64,000 bases of DNA from Fibrobacter sp. UWT2 (GTDB lineage Bacteria; Fibrobacterota; Fibrobacteria; Fibrobacterales; Fibrobacteraceae). The position numbers and the translations under genes were made by a program. The stretch covers positions 98,384-162,383 of the forward strand of contig NZ_FRBF01000008.1 of NCBI RefSeq assembly GCF_900142545.1, read 5' to 3'. The notes under the pieces were generated by a model. That model made no database searches. It saw only the letters and a list, made by a program, of their open reading frames with translations, and had not been told where the DNA came from. Below are positions 42,645 through 51,870 of this stretch, piece after piece. Positions within the stretch are counted from its first letter, which is position 1. Each line of letters starts with the position of its first letter.

Positions 42645-44177
42645 ATGTTCAAGATTTTGCTGGACAAGTTGAAGGAGGCGTTCGCCTCGGTTTTACCGGT
42701 TACGCTGATTGTGCTTGCGGTGTCGTGCACGCCGCTTGTTACGCTGTCATTCAAGCAACTTGTTGTTTTTACGATTTGTGCGGTATTTTTGATTGGTGGC
42801 ATTGGGCTTTTTAACCTGGGTGCCGACCTTGCCATGACCCCGATGGGCGAACATGTAGGTTCGGGCCTTACTAAATCTCGTCGTTTGCTATTGCTTGTTT
42901 CGGTATGCTTCGTGATGGGTGTGCTCATTACGGTTGCAGAGCCCGACTTGTCGGTTTTGGCAGAGCAGGTAAAGAATGCTGTCGAGCCGGCACTCCTGAT
43001 TACAACGATTGGTGTGGGTGTCGGCATATTCCTGGTGATTTCGATTGTAAAGATCGTGTTCAAGAAAGACCTTTCGACAATCATCATCTTTTTCTACCTC
43101 GTGTTGTTCATGCTCGGCATGGTCATGGTCACCTTTGGCAAAGACATGTTCGTGCCCCTGGCGTTTGATTCCGGCGGTGTGACCACGGGTCCGATTACCG
43201 TGCCGTTTATAATGGCTCTTGGTGTGGGTGTGGCCGGTGCCATTGGCGGTAAAAACGCAAACGAGAACAGCTTCGGTCTGATTGCCCTTTGCTCGGTGGG
43301 CCCGATTATTGCGCTCATGGGGCTTGTGATTTTTTCGAAGGGCGACTTGGCTTACCAGCTTTCGGAGTCTGCGTACTCGATTGATGCGAACTTAGGTATA
43401 AACTTCTTGCCTGCCATTTTGCGTGTCGTTAAAGAAGTAATCGTGGCCCTTGGCCTTATTGTCGTTTTCTTCATGTTACTTCAGCTGACGGTGTTGCGTC
43501 TTTCGTGGGCAAAACTAACTCCGATGGCCTTTGGCATTGTGTATACGTTCGTGGGTCTCGTGGTGTTCTTAACGGCAGTTGCCGTCGGATTCATGCCAAT
43601 TGGCTTTGAACTGGGCAAGCAGCTGTCGGCCATGCCTCGCGCGCTGGTGATCGCCGGTTTTGTCCTTGGCCTTGTGGTGGTGCTTGCAGAACCTGCGGTG
43701 CACGTGTTGAACAAGCAGGTTGAAGAAGTGACTGGCGGCCTGGTGACCAAGCGTTCCATGTTGATTGCTCTTTCGGTAGGTGTGGGAATTTCGATTGGCC
43801 TTTCGATGATCCGCATTATTGTCGGGTTCCCGATTATTTATTACCTGATTCCGGGTTACTTTATTTCGCTCGGGCTTTCGTTCTTTGTGCCTAAGCTTTA
43901 TACCGCGATTGCGTTTGACTCGGGTGGCGTGGCGAGCGGTCCATTGACCTCTAGCTTTATTCTGCCCTTGGCAATTGGTGCATGCGCGGGCCTGCGTGAC
44001 GGTGGCGATTCTATTTTGAATTATGCTTTCGGTATTGTCGCGATGGTCGCGATGACGCCCTTGATTACCATCCAGGTTCTTGGCTTCAGGGCCATTGTTT
44101 CGACGGTGGTTCGTAATCGCATGATGATGCGTCGCATCCAGGATGCCGACGATGAACAGATTATTGACTTTATGTAG
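42645..44177 (+). CDS. DUF1538 membrane protein, tandem domains
   Basis: 510 residues with about 12 membrane segments. Two DUF1538 domains are arranged in tandem: the first from FKILLDKLKEAFASVLPVTLIVLAV with GLFNLGADLAMTPMGEHVGSGLTKSRRL and AFDSGGVTTGPITVPF, the second repeating these as GFMPIGFELGKQL, ALVIAGFVLGLVVVLAEPAV and AFDSGGVASGPLTSSF. The repeated FDSGGV-(T/A)-(T/S)GP motif, once per half, looks like a selectivity element of an inverted-repeat transporter. The substrate is unknown. It is followed at once by two PII-like genes, suggesting nucleotide-controlled transport, as with AmtB-GlnK. Confidence 0.9.
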   Translation: MFKILLDKLKEAFASVLPVTLIVLAVSCTPLVTLSFKQLVVFTICAVFLIGGIGLFNLGADLAMTPMGEHVGSGLTKSRRLLLLVSVCFVMGVLITVAEPDLSVLAEQVKNAVEPALLITTIGVGVGIFLVISIVKIVFKKDLSTIIIFFYLVLFMLGMVMVTFGKDMFVPLAFDSGGVTTGPITVPFIMALGVGVAGAIGGKNANENSFGLIALCSVGPIIALMGLVIFSKGDLAYQLSESAYSIDANLGINFLPAILRVVKEVIVALGLIVVFFMLLQLTVLRLSWAKLTPMAFGIVYTFVGLVVFLTAVAVGFMPIGFELGKQLSAMPRALVIAGFVLGLVVVLAEPAVHVLNKQVEEVTGGLVTKRSMLIALSVGVGISIGLSMIRIIVGFPIIYYLIPGYFISLGLSFFVPKLYTAIAFDSGGVASGPLTSSFILPLAIGACAGLRDGGDSILNYAFGIVAMVAMTPLITIQVLGFRAIVSTVVRNRMMMRRIQDADDEQIIDFM

Positions 44178-44185
44178 GGGGCGTT

Positions 44186-44602
44186 GTGGAACTGGAAAAG
44201 AAAATCAGGAATAGGGTCTTGCGCACGAATACTCGTGCGAAGATTTCCATGAACCGCCTCAAGATTTTGATTACGGTGGTGGGCCGTGCCAAGGCGGACT
44301 TTTACATGGACCACATCCAGTCTTTTGGCGTGAACATGCAGATGGTGCTATTCGGCCAGGGGACTGCCCCGCGTGAAATTGCGACAGCCATGGGCCTTGC
44401 CGATTCGGACCGCGCCGTGATCATTAGCGTGATTGGCGAAAACAACCTGCGTGCAGCCCTCGACAGCCTTGCCGAAAAATTCAATACGATTGTGGGCGGC
44501 AAGGGCATTGCCTATACGATTCCGATGGCAAGCATTATCGGCAAGTCCATCTTTAACTTTTTAAGCGACAACCGCGATGCGGTACGGAGAAACGAAAAAT
44601 GA
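44186..44602 (+). CDS. PII-like protein 1 of the DUF1538 operon
   Basis: 138 residues. After a basic N-terminal stretch the ferredoxin-like PII fold begins at MNRLKILITVVGRAKADFYMDHI, with GQGTAPREIATAMGL in the T-loop position and VVGGKG-like IVGGKGIAYTIPM. The T-loop is short and lacks the GlnB uridylylation tyrosine motif, so this is a divergent PII-like protein. GTG at 44186 behind GGGGGC is taken as start; ATG at 44249, which fits the fold's usual first residue, is the alternative. It overlaps the next gene by 4 bp. Confidence 0.85.
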   Translation: MELEKKIRNRVLRTNTRAKISMNRLKILITVVGRAKADFYMDHIQSFGVNMQMVLFGQGTAPREIATAMGLADSDRAVIISVIGENNLRAALDSLAEKFNTIVGGKGIAYTIPMASIIGKSIFNFLSDNRDAVRRNEK

Positions 44603-45000
44603 GCGGATTCAATCACGAAGTCATCTTTTGTATTGTGAATACCGGATTCTCTGAAACCGTGATGGAAGCGGCGAAGGATGCCGGTGCCCGTGGCGGTACG
44701 ATTCTGAATGCTCGCGGTACGGCGAACAAGGAAGCCGAGTCTTTTTTCCATATCGCGATTCAGCCCGAAAAAGAAATCGTCATGATTCTGGTCGACGCCA
44801 AGATCAAGGATGCCGTTTTGCATGCTCTTTACCAGAAGGCGGGACTTGACACCATGGGTCAGGGAATCGCGTTTTCGCTCCCGGTCGACAACGTGGTAGG
44901 CCTTACCCCGTGGAAGGCCGAAATCAAGGCTGCCGAGGTTGCTGCCGAAAAAGCGGCTGAAAAAGCCGAAATTGCCGTCGAAAAAGCTGAAAAGAAGTAA
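44599..45000 (+). CDS. PII-like protein 2 of the DUF1538 operon
   Basis: 133 residues. EVIFCIVNTGFSETVMEAAKDAGARGGTILNARGT is the PII first half, followed by ESFFHIAIQPEKEIVMILVDA and MGQGIAFSLPVDNVVGL. A C-terminal Ala/Glu/Lys helix (AAEKAAEKAEIAVEKAEKK) follows. ATG overlaps the stop of PII-like 1. Two different PII-like subunits beside a transporter suggest a heteromeric regulator binding an adenine nucleotide; the ligand is unknown. Confidence 0.85.
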   Translation: MSGFNHEVIFCIVNTGFSETVMEAAKDAGARGGTILNARGTANKEAESFFHIAIQPEKEIVMILVDAKIKDAVLHALYQKAGLDTMGQGIAFSLPVDNVVGLTPWKAEIKAAEVAAEKAAEKAEIAVEKAEKK

Positions 45001-45037
45001 AAAACGCGTTTGTTCAAGTTATACGACCAAACTAAAT

Positions 45038-45067
45038 ACTTCCTACTTCCTACTGTCTACTTCTTAC
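45038..45067 (-). repeat. GTAGRMA heptamer array (copy C)
   Basis: Read on the minus strand: GTAGACA, GTAGGAA, GTAGGAA, GTA. Unlike A2, B and D it is not directly after a stop codon in its own orientation; it lies between two plus-strand genes. Confidence 0.75.
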
Positions 45068-45074
45068 TATAATT
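45068..45074 (+). promoter_or_regulatory. -10-like box TATAATT for the spermidine-synthase-like gene
   Basis: Consensus TATAAT five to six bases before ATG, adjoining heptamer array C. Confidence 0.45.
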
Positions 45075-45079
45075 AGGAT

Positions 45080-48073
45080 ATGAATATCCTAGTCTATTTC
45101 CTGTTTGCCCTGTCCGGGTTTGCGGGCCTGATTTACGAAGGCTCGTGGGCTCGCTACCTTAAACTCTTCTTGGGGCATTCTAGCTACGGCCAGGTGCTCA
45201 CGCTCTGCATTTATATGGGCGGCCTAGCCATCGGTAGCTTTGTGGCAGGCAAGATGGTGGTGCATACCAAGCGTCCGTTGCTAGGGTATGGTATTGTAGA
45301 ACTTGCCATCGGTATTGGCGGGGTGGCTTACCATCCGCTGTATAATTGGCTGACAGGTATTTTCTACGATTCCGAATACACGGCATCTTTGACTAGCCGC
45401 GGAGCTGAAATTGCCAAGGTAATTTTGGCGACGGGCTCTACACTTCCGATTGCGATTGCGGTGGGTATGACCTTCCCGTTCATTGCGGCGGGTTTGATGC
45501 GCAAGAGCGGTGCCGAAGTTTCGCTCCCGATGCTTTACTTTACGAACAGTTTGGGCTCTGCCATCGGTATTCTGGCGACCAGTTACTTGCTGATTCCTGA
45601 AATCGGTAACCATGCTACCTTGTGTGTGGCGGCTTCTATCAACTTCTTGCTGGCGGCAGTATTCAGCTTTATCGGCGTGACGACATCGCCGGTGGCGCCT
45701 AAAGATGAAGATGCACCTGAAGTTCATGACGAAGACTACGTGGCCGAACATAAGCTTGCCATGCCGCCGAAGAACACTTGGTTCTGGATTGCGGCGATTA
45801 CGGGCCTTACTTCGTTTGTCTATGAAATCGTCTGGATTCGTTTGCTGTCGCTGTTGCTGGGTTCTTCGAGCCATAGCTTTGACCAGATGCTTTCGGCCTT
45901 TATCTTGGGGCTTGCGCTGGGTTCTGCGGTAAGCGGCAAACTGCTTAAGAAAGATAGCTTGATTGTGCTTTCGATGGCGCAGATTTTCATGGCGTTCTTC
46001 GCGCTTTGCACGCTGTACTTCCATCAGCCTTTCTGGGGCATGATGAACGAGGCGAACCAGATTTTCAATCCGACGTCTGATGGTTACGTTTGCTGGAGCC
46101 TGTTCAAGTATGCGCTTTCGATGCTGTGGATGATTCCTACGAGTTTCTTTGCGGGCATGACGCTCCCGCTGATTACGTTGATTTTGACTCGCGCCTTCAA
46201 GAGCGAAGCCCCGATTGGCAAGGTCTACGGCTGGAATACGCTGGGCTCTATCATCGGTTCTGCAGGCGGTGGCCTTGTGCTGTTGCCGCTCTTGCAGCTC
46301 AAGGGCGCTCTTGTGACGGCTGCGTTGCTTGACTTTGCAATTGGCTTCTTGCTGCTGGTGATTTACCGCAAGCGCTTCCGCTACAGTGTGATGTTCTATA
46401 TCATGGTGTGCGTGATGATTATGCCGGCGCTCTTTATAAAGTTCGATCCGTCGCTTATTACTTCGGGCGTGTTCCGCAGCTACAAAAATATGCATCCGAA
46501 TGAAAAGATTCAGGTGATTGACGGAAAGACGGCAACCATCAGCTTCCACGAATCGCCGGTGCATTACTACGTGAAGACGAACGGTAAGGCCGACGCGAGC
46601 ATGAGCAAGAACCGTGAGGCTCCAATCTCAAGTGATGAACTGACGCAGGCCGCAACAGCCTTCATGCCGATGGCTGTAAAGACGGAGCCGTACGACGCTG
46701 CAATGGTTGGCTTCGGTAGCGGCATGGGTGCCCATTATTTGCTCGCCGACCCTCTGCTTAAGGATTTCGATTGTGTAGAAATTGAGCAGGCGATGATGGA
46801 TTTGGCGAAGGGATTCTACCCGTGGAATTACCGCGGCTACGATGACCCGCGCATTCACATCTTTATTGACGATGCGACGACGTTCTTCCATACGAACCGT
46901 CGCAAGTACGATATGATTATCAGCGTGCCCTCTAACCCGTGGGTGAGCGGTGTGGCTGGGCTTTTTGCTCATGAGTTCTACGCCAAGATGCGCCGTTACA
47001 TGCGACCGGGCGCCCTTTGGGTGCAGTGGATTCAGACTTATGAATTTAACGACCTGATGTTCCTGAATATTCTGAAGGCGCTTGATACGGTATTCCCGTA
47101 CGTTAGTTTGTATAAATCCACCGATGAGCCCGACATCATCATGATTGCAAGTGATGAACCGGTGATTCAGAAAGGCATCGGGCGTTTCTCTACCGATACG
47201 GCATTAGTGGCTGAATTCAACCGCATTCACCGCGATCCGGAATTCTTTGGCGAAAGAAACTTCCTCTTCACCAATAAGATGGTCAAGTCTCTGCTTGAAG
47301 GCGTGAAACCGAACAGTTTGTTTATTCCGATGGTTGACAACAAGGCCGAAGAAGCCCGCTTCGTTCATTCCGAAGCACACATCGTGAACGTGTTCGATAG
47401 CTGTGAAGTTTGCTGGCAACAGTACCTGGACCCCGAAGACTATGCCTTGCGTCGCCCTGCCCGCGTGAAGGCGATGCTTGCCGAACCGAAGGATGAATTC
47501 AAGAAGACGGCGGTGCTCTCTTACATGCAGGAACTTGAAACGGCTGCGGCCAAGGATTCGTTCTCTCGCGTACTTGTCAAAGTCGATACGATTGTCCAGG
47601 GCGACAGCGTTATCTTGGATAGTATCGTGTCTGAAAATCCGCGCCTGATTGAACTTGAAACGACTGTGGGTTACCAGAAGTTCCGCGAAAACTTTGTGGA
47701 ATGGATTCGTAAAATCCCGATGGAAGCCCGCGATTCCGATGAGGTTTATCTGAAGGCGTTGGATCTTGTCGCCAAGAATGCATTCCCGCGCAGCTTTGCC
47801 GATGAATTCAATATTCTGGAAGCCGCCCGCGAAGGTGTTTACAAGCAGGCAGCGCTCCTGATTGCGGACTTCTTCGATCGTTACGAGATTAACGAGATGG
47901 GAGACATCTTCTTGCGCGACTGCATCGTCATTTCGCTTCTTGCGGGTGAACCTGAACTCGCCGATGTCATCTACAAGAATGCCATCCAGAAGAATGAAGA
48001 CTTCTTCGCGGTTGAAAAGCGCCTGATTGAACGCGAAATCCAGCGCGCCCGCGGCATTAAGCAGAAGAAATAG
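45080..48073 (+). CDS. Membrane-fused spermidine-synthase-like protein
   Basis: 997 residues. Two related MFS-like membrane blocks come first (about 1-205, starting FALSGFAGLIYEGSWARYLKLFLG, and about 235-455, starting AITGLTSFVYEIVWIRLLSLLLGSSSHSF). A spermidine-synthase-type Rossmann domain follows (about 480-720): VGFGSGMGAHYLLADPLL, DCVEIEQAMMDLAKGF, IHIFIDDATTFF and DMIISVPSNPWVSGVAGLF. A C-terminal helical region of about 280 residues has no motif known to me. The SPSNPW-type loop replaces the usual polyamine-site DSTDP, so aminopropyl transfer is doubtful. Leaderless-type promoter. Function unknown; often simply annotated fused MFS/spermidine synthase. Confidence 0.88.
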   Translation: MNILVYFLFALSGFAGLIYEGSWARYLKLFLGHSSYGQVLTLCIYMGGLAIGSFVAGKMVVHTKRPLLGYGIVELAIGIGGVAYHPLYNWLTGIFYDSEYTASLTSRGAEIAKVILATGSTLPIAIAVGMTFPFIAAGLMRKSGAEVSLPMLYFTNSLGSAIGILATSYLLIPEIGNHATLCVAASINFLLAAVFSFIGVTTSPVAPKDEDAPEVHDEDYVAEHKLAMPPKNTWFWIAAITGLTSFVYEIVWIRLLSLLLGSSSHSFDQMLSAFILGLALGSAVSGKLLKKDSLIVLSMAQIFMAFFALCTLYFHQPFWGMMNEANQIFNPTSDGYVCWSLFKYALSMLWMIPTSFFAGMTLPLITLILTRAFKSEAPIGKVYGWNTLGSIIGSAGGGLVLLPLLQLKGALVTAALLDFAIGFLLLVIYRKRFRYSVMFYIMVCVMIMPALFIKFDPSLITSGVFRSYKNMHPNEKIQVIDGKTATISFHESPVHYYVKTNGKADASMSKNREAPISSDELTQAATAFMPMAVKTEPYDAAMVGFGSGMGAHYLLADPLLKDFDCVEIEQAMMDLAKGFYPWNYRGYDDPRIHIFIDDATTFFHTNRRKYDMIISVPSNPWVSGVAGLFAHEFYAKMRRYMRPGALWVQWIQTYEFNDLMFLNILKALDTVFPYVSLYKSTDEPDIIMIASDEPVIQKGIGRFSTDTALVAEFNRIHRDPEFFGERNFLFTNKMVKSLLEGVKPNSLFIPMVDNKAEEARFVHSEAHIVNVFDSCEVCWQQYLDPEDYALRRPARVKAMLAEPKDEFKKTAVLSYMQELETAAAKDSFSRVLVKVDTIVQGDSVILDSIVSENPRLIELETTVGYQKFRENFVEWIRKIPMEARDSDEVYLKALDLVAKNAFPRSFADEFNILEAAREGVYKQAALLIADFFDRYEINEMGDIFLRDCIVISLLAGEPELADVIYKNAIQKNEDFFAVEKRLIEREIQRARGIKQKK

Positions 48074-48165
48074 CGTTTTTTGTAAACGAACGTAAACTTT
48101 TTGCTTGAAAAACCTCCTTCTAGAACGTATCTTTGTGAAGAAAAGTTTACTAGAAGGTGGAAAAC

Positions 48166-50868
48166 ATGAAAAAATGTATCGCTTTAGCGACTCTAGTTCT
48201 TGCAACCGCTACGTTTGCAATGAACTTTACAGGCAATGTCTATTTGGAAGCGTCACCCCGTAAGGCAGAAAGCATCTACCTTTCGGTGGGTTGTACGGCG
48301 AAAAACGACAGTGGAGTCGTCAGGAGTATCGGCACAAAAGATATCGAAGTTACGGCGAAGGACCAATTCAACTGGTTCAAGGTGCCGGTCAAGACGCTCC
48401 TCCAGGGCGACACGATTGCTCCGTTCTGTTTTTACAGGAGCCTCCCCGATAGCGTGAGGACGAAGGTCTATGACGAAGATAGTGTCTTGACGGGTTACGT
48501 TTACGTCAAGTCCTATAAGTCCACGAAGACTTTTACGGCAAATGATTTTAAGAATCAGGATGACTTGTACATTAACTTTAGTAGCAGCTTGTTGTATTAC
48601 GAAGATGTAACGCCTCCCAAGATTTTCTACAAATCGAATTGGGGTCAAGACTACGTTATTGTTGGTGGTTCCGCTGTCAAGATTCAAAAGAAAAGGGTCG
48701 ACGGTTGGAGCATTGTTCAAGACGAATTGAAAACTAGGATTGTCAGAAGAAACATAAAGATTGATTCTGTCCAAAAAATGCAGTATAAGGTTACAACACA
48801 CTGCCTGGATGATGGGGACGGCAACTGCGTTTTTGACGAAGAAACGGGCTCCTCTGTCATGGTCCGCGATACGGTGGATTCTAGCAAGGTGTGGGTACAT
48901 ATCTATGATACGCTTGCCGTTGATACGCTTTATAATTTGTTTAATGATAAAATCGCCTTTACCGACGTGAATTCGACATGCACGGGTCATTTCACCTATC
49001 TTGAATATTTTAACGTGAACACGGCGTTCTCGAATGATTTTTATTGCGCCAACACCACCTTGTACGGCATTGATGTTTCTACGATCAAGGATTCGGTCTA
49101 CATCTTTGAAGACCCCAAAAAGGAACACTCGACTTTGATTCGGTTTAAGACTCCGGAGCCTATTTACAAGCTGCATGTCTTGCCGCCGCAGGTTGCTGAC
49201 TGGTTCGGCGAAATTCCTGCGCTTGGCAATGGAGATTCCGAAGCAAAAACCGCGATGAAGGTCAACGAGGATCATTGCGGTTGGTATTCGACGCTGTTCT
49301 TTGAAGAAGCGCTTCCCACCAAGGCTACCTTCTCTGGAAAGGAGAACGCTTCGATGCAATTTGCCGCGAATACGAACATTGATTCCCTGTATAAAAAATT
49401 GAATACCACAGAACTTTACTACGTGGCTAATGACCCGACCAAAACTTATTGGTATGCTAAGTATCCTGGACTGGATGGCATTTGCGAAGTTCATTTGCGC
49501 GGTATCGTTTATGATACCGATGCAAGCCTTCATCCGGCATTCTCTTGTTATTCTCCGGGAGGCGAAGGTTGCCAGATGGGTGCGCAGGAAGTTTCCCGCA
49601 CGGCGGCTGTAGAGGCAATAAACGCATGTATCGGTGTCACGCCGGGGATTGTGGAACCCTTGCTTGGTCCGGACAACAAGCCGGTGCTCTCTAAAACCGG
49701 TGAAAAGTGCTTTATCAATTCAGACCTGTTCGACCAGCTTTTCAATTCGACCGAAGAGGTGAACGAAACGTCTTGCTCGACTATCCCGTTTACGCTTAAC
49801 AGCTACGGCAAGTGGGAATTCTCGTCGGACTACTACATTTCTCCGGGTACCAACGTGATGGGTGGCTTCTACTCCGCAGAAGGCAAGGTTGACGATGACA
49901 TTGTGGTCGGAACGCCGCTCGCTAAAGCCAGAACGAAACGTGAGGCGGAAGGCCCCGTGTTTATCGGTCCGAAACTTCGCGAACTGGATTCTACAGAAAA
50001 CGTGATGAAGATGAATGTCCTTTGCAAAGGCATTGGTTGGAACAAGGGTATTGACTGTAGCGGTCTCTTTGCCGATGGCGAAGATATTGTTGATCCTGCA
50101 GCAGCGTATTTCGGTATAACGTCTTCGAGCAGTTACTTCTGCGTATGGGGCTGGTCTTGCCCCGACCAGGCTCCAGATGGCTGGGCCTTCTTCAAGGATG
50201 GCACGGAAACCTATTCTGCGCCCGGTTCGGGTAGTCCTCGCTGGACATCGCAGACAAATGGCCGTAACCAGCATTTCTGCTTTGAAAGCCATGCCAAGTT
50301 TACCTACAAGAAGGGCCAACGCTTTGGTGTTCGTGGCGATGATGACATCTGGATCTTTATCGGTGGAAGGCTTGCGATTGACTTGGGTGGTTCGCACATG
50401 GCGGCTCCCGGTTACGCAGACTTGTCTCGCCTGACGGATAAGAATGGCGATGCGCTTGTTGTCGGAAAGACCTACGATATCGATATCTTCTTCTGTGACC
50501 GTCGCACAACCATGAGCAATATGAATTTCTTCAGCAATATCTATCTGGACCAGTCCGAATCGATCGATCAGATGAAGCCGTGCAACGTGGATGTTGAACA
50601 TATCTTCGATGACGATTCGCTCACTCCGGGACGCACCGTTATTCAGCCCGATATTGCGCTTCCGGCCCAGATGCGCGTTGCCGTTGAAGGCCGTGTTGCC
50701 TCCGTCTCTGGTGTAAAGCCCGGTTCGGAAGTGACCTTGATGGACATGCAGGGCCGCGTGATCGGCCGCTACCATGCATCGTCTGCGAACGTGAAAATCG
50801 AAATCCGCAATGCAGGCCGCTATATCCTGAAGACGGCCTCGGGCCTTCAGGCGGTCAGCGTCCGCTAA
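48166..50868 (+). CDS. Fibro-slime domain secreted protein
   Basis: 900 residues. ATG at 48166 follows AAGGTGG by about 6 nt and gives the signal peptide MKKCIALATLVLATATFA. The long N-terminal region (about 20-560) is beta-rich and contains many short Cys-bearing strands. The fibro-slime domain, a PA14-like beta-sandwich named from Fibrobacter, lies at about 660-800: HFCFESHAKFTYKKGQRFGVRGDDDIWIFIGGRLAIDLGG, then GKTYDIDIFFCDRRTTMSN and FFSNIYLDQ. The C-terminus (VTLMDMQGRVIGRYHAS, GRYILKTAS) resembles a type IX-like sorting tail. Fibro-slime proteins are linked to cellulose adhesion in F. succinogenes; role here inferred. Confidence 0.93.
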   Translation: MKKCIALATLVLATATFAMNFTGNVYLEASPRKAESIYLSVGCTAKNDSGVVRSIGTKDIEVTAKDQFNWFKVPVKTLLQGDTIAPFCFYRSLPDSVRTKVYDEDSVLTGYVYVKSYKSTKTFTANDFKNQDDLYINFSSSLLYYEDVTPPKIFYKSNWGQDYVIVGGSAVKIQKKRVDGWSIVQDELKTRIVRRNIKIDSVQKMQYKVTTHCLDDGDGNCVFDEETGSSVMVRDTVDSSKVWVHIYDTLAVDTLYNLFNDKIAFTDVNSTCTGHFTYLEYFNVNTAFSNDFYCANTTLYGIDVSTIKDSVYIFEDPKKEHSTLIRFKTPEPIYKLHVLPPQVADWFGEIPALGNGDSEAKTAMKVNEDHCGWYSTLFFEEALPTKATFSGKENASMQFAANTNIDSLYKKLNTTELYYVANDPTKTYWYAKYPGLDGICEVHLRGIVYDTDASLHPAFSCYSPGGEGCQMGAQEVSRTAAVEAINACIGVTPGIVEPLLGPDNKPVLSKTGEKCFINSDLFDQLFNSTEEVNETSCSTIPFTLNSYGKWEFSSDYYISPGTNVMGGFYSAEGKVDDDIVVGTPLAKARTKREAEGPVFIGPKLRELDSTENVMKMNVLCKGIGWNKGIDCSGLFADGEDIVDPAAAYFGITSSSSYFCVWGWSCPDQAPDGWAFFKDGTETYSAPGSGSPRWTSQTNGRNQHFCFESHAKFTYKKGQRFGVRGDDDIWIFIGGRLAIDLGGSHMAAPGYADLSRLTDKNGDALVVGKTYDIDIFFCDRRTTMSNMNFFSNIYLDQSESIDQMKPCNVDVEHIFDDDSLTPGRTVIQPDIALPAQMRVAVEGRVASVSGVKPGSEVTLMDMQGRVIGRYHASSANVKIEIRNAGRYILKTASGLQAVSVR

Positions 50869-50887
50869 ATAGGCAAATGACGGAAAT

Positions 50888-50917
50888 AAAAAACGGAGCT
50901 TTTTCAGCTCCGTTTTT
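50888..50917. terminator. Bidirectional intrinsic terminator
   Basis: AAAAAACGGAGCT-TTTTC-AGCTCCGTTTTT between the fibro-slime gene and the barrel gene. Confidence 0.9.
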
Positions 50918-50936
50918 CTTTTATAAGTAGAAAGAA

Positions 50937-51752
50937 TTAGAACATGAAGTTTATACCGAGAGTGGTATAGAACGTGTTCAGCGAAGAATCGTAGAAGATT
51001 TCTTCGGCCACCAGAGTCTTGTTCAAGAGGCTGGTGAAGCACTGCACGACGCGAACGTCGACGCTGACCCAGCGAGTGAGCATATAACCGATGTCGAGGG
51101 CGCCGCCCACTTCCATACCGGAGGTAGCGACCGTATTTTCGCGCGTACCGCCGCTGGTCTTGAATTCAGACGAACCGTTCAGCTTGAGGCCCATGTTGAT
51201 ACCCAGGCCGACGTAGAAGTCGTAGTCTTCGAAAGTGTAGCGGAAGATAATCGGGATTTCGAACATCATGATATCGATGCTGGCTTCGTTCGTGTAGGCA
51301 TCCATATCCTGTTCGTAGGAGTAATGTCTGTAGTTGAAGGTGAGTTCCGGAACAAGACTCAGGTTCTTGATCATGAAGTTCATCTTCAGCAGCAAGCCGC
51401 CGCCGCCCTGGAAGCCCATCTTCCAGCCGTCGGAGTTCTTGCCAAAGAAGGTGTTGATACCGCCCTGGGCGCGGATACCCAGCAACACGGCGCGCTGGAA
51501 ACCTTCGTTACGCATGCGGTTGATTTCGGATTTCTTGGTGGTCTCAGCCTTGTAACGAGCGTAGGCGCTGGCGTATTCTTCGTCGTTTGCAAATTCGCTG
51601 TCGGTTGAACCGTCGTAAGACCCTTCTTCGCCAGAGGTACTTTGGGCGGAGGGGGCGGTGGCCCAGCCTTCATCATCATCATCTTGAGCCATGGCGGGCA
51701 CGGAAAATGCCAAAGCCATGGCGACTGCTACACTCAATCTCTTTAAATCCAT
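50937..51752 (-). CDS. Outer-membrane beta-barrel protein (PorT-like), paralogue 1
   Basis: 271 residues. Signal peptide MDLKRLSVAVAMALAFSVPAMAQ, then a highly acidic, Ser-rich periplasmic segment (about 24-75). From about residue 85 there are alternating amphipathic strands typical of an eight-stranded barrel (QRAVLLGIRAQGGINTFFG, LVPELTFNYRHYSYE, FYVGLGINMGLKLNG), ending TTLGINFMF with the C-terminal Phe signal for BAM insertion. It shares the strand order and MIDGYM-type phrase (LDIGYMLTRWVSVDVRVVQ) with the next gene. TATAATT stands 5 nt before the ATG. Function unknown; a structural or sensor porin-like role is possible. Confidence 0.85.
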   Translation of the reverse strand: MDLKRLSVAVAMALAFSVPAMAQDDDDEGWATAPSAQSTSGEEGSYDGSTDSEFANDEEYASAYARYKAETTKKSEINRMRNEGFQRAVLLGIRAQGGINTFFGKNSDGWKMGFQGGGGLLLKMNFMIKNLSLVPELTFNYRHYSYEQDMDAYTNEASIDIMMFEIPIIFRYTFEDYDFYVGLGINMGLKLNGSSEFKTSGGTRENTVATSGMEVGGALDIGYMLTRWVSVDVRVVQCFTSLLNKTLVAEEIFYDSSLNTFYTTLGINFMF

Positions 51753-51757
51753 AGTCT

Positions 51758-51764
51758 AATTATA
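51758..51764 (-). promoter_or_regulatory. -10-like box TATAATT for barrel paralogue 1
   Basis: Five bases before ATG; no Shine-Dalgarno and no clear -35. Confidence 0.45.
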
Positions 51765-51870
51765 ATAAAAGAGCACGTAAATCCCGCCTATAAAATAATT
51801 TAAGCGGGTAAAAATGGTGCTGAAAATTTTTTTTACTTAGCTGAGACGTAACGGAAATTCCCGAAAATTA

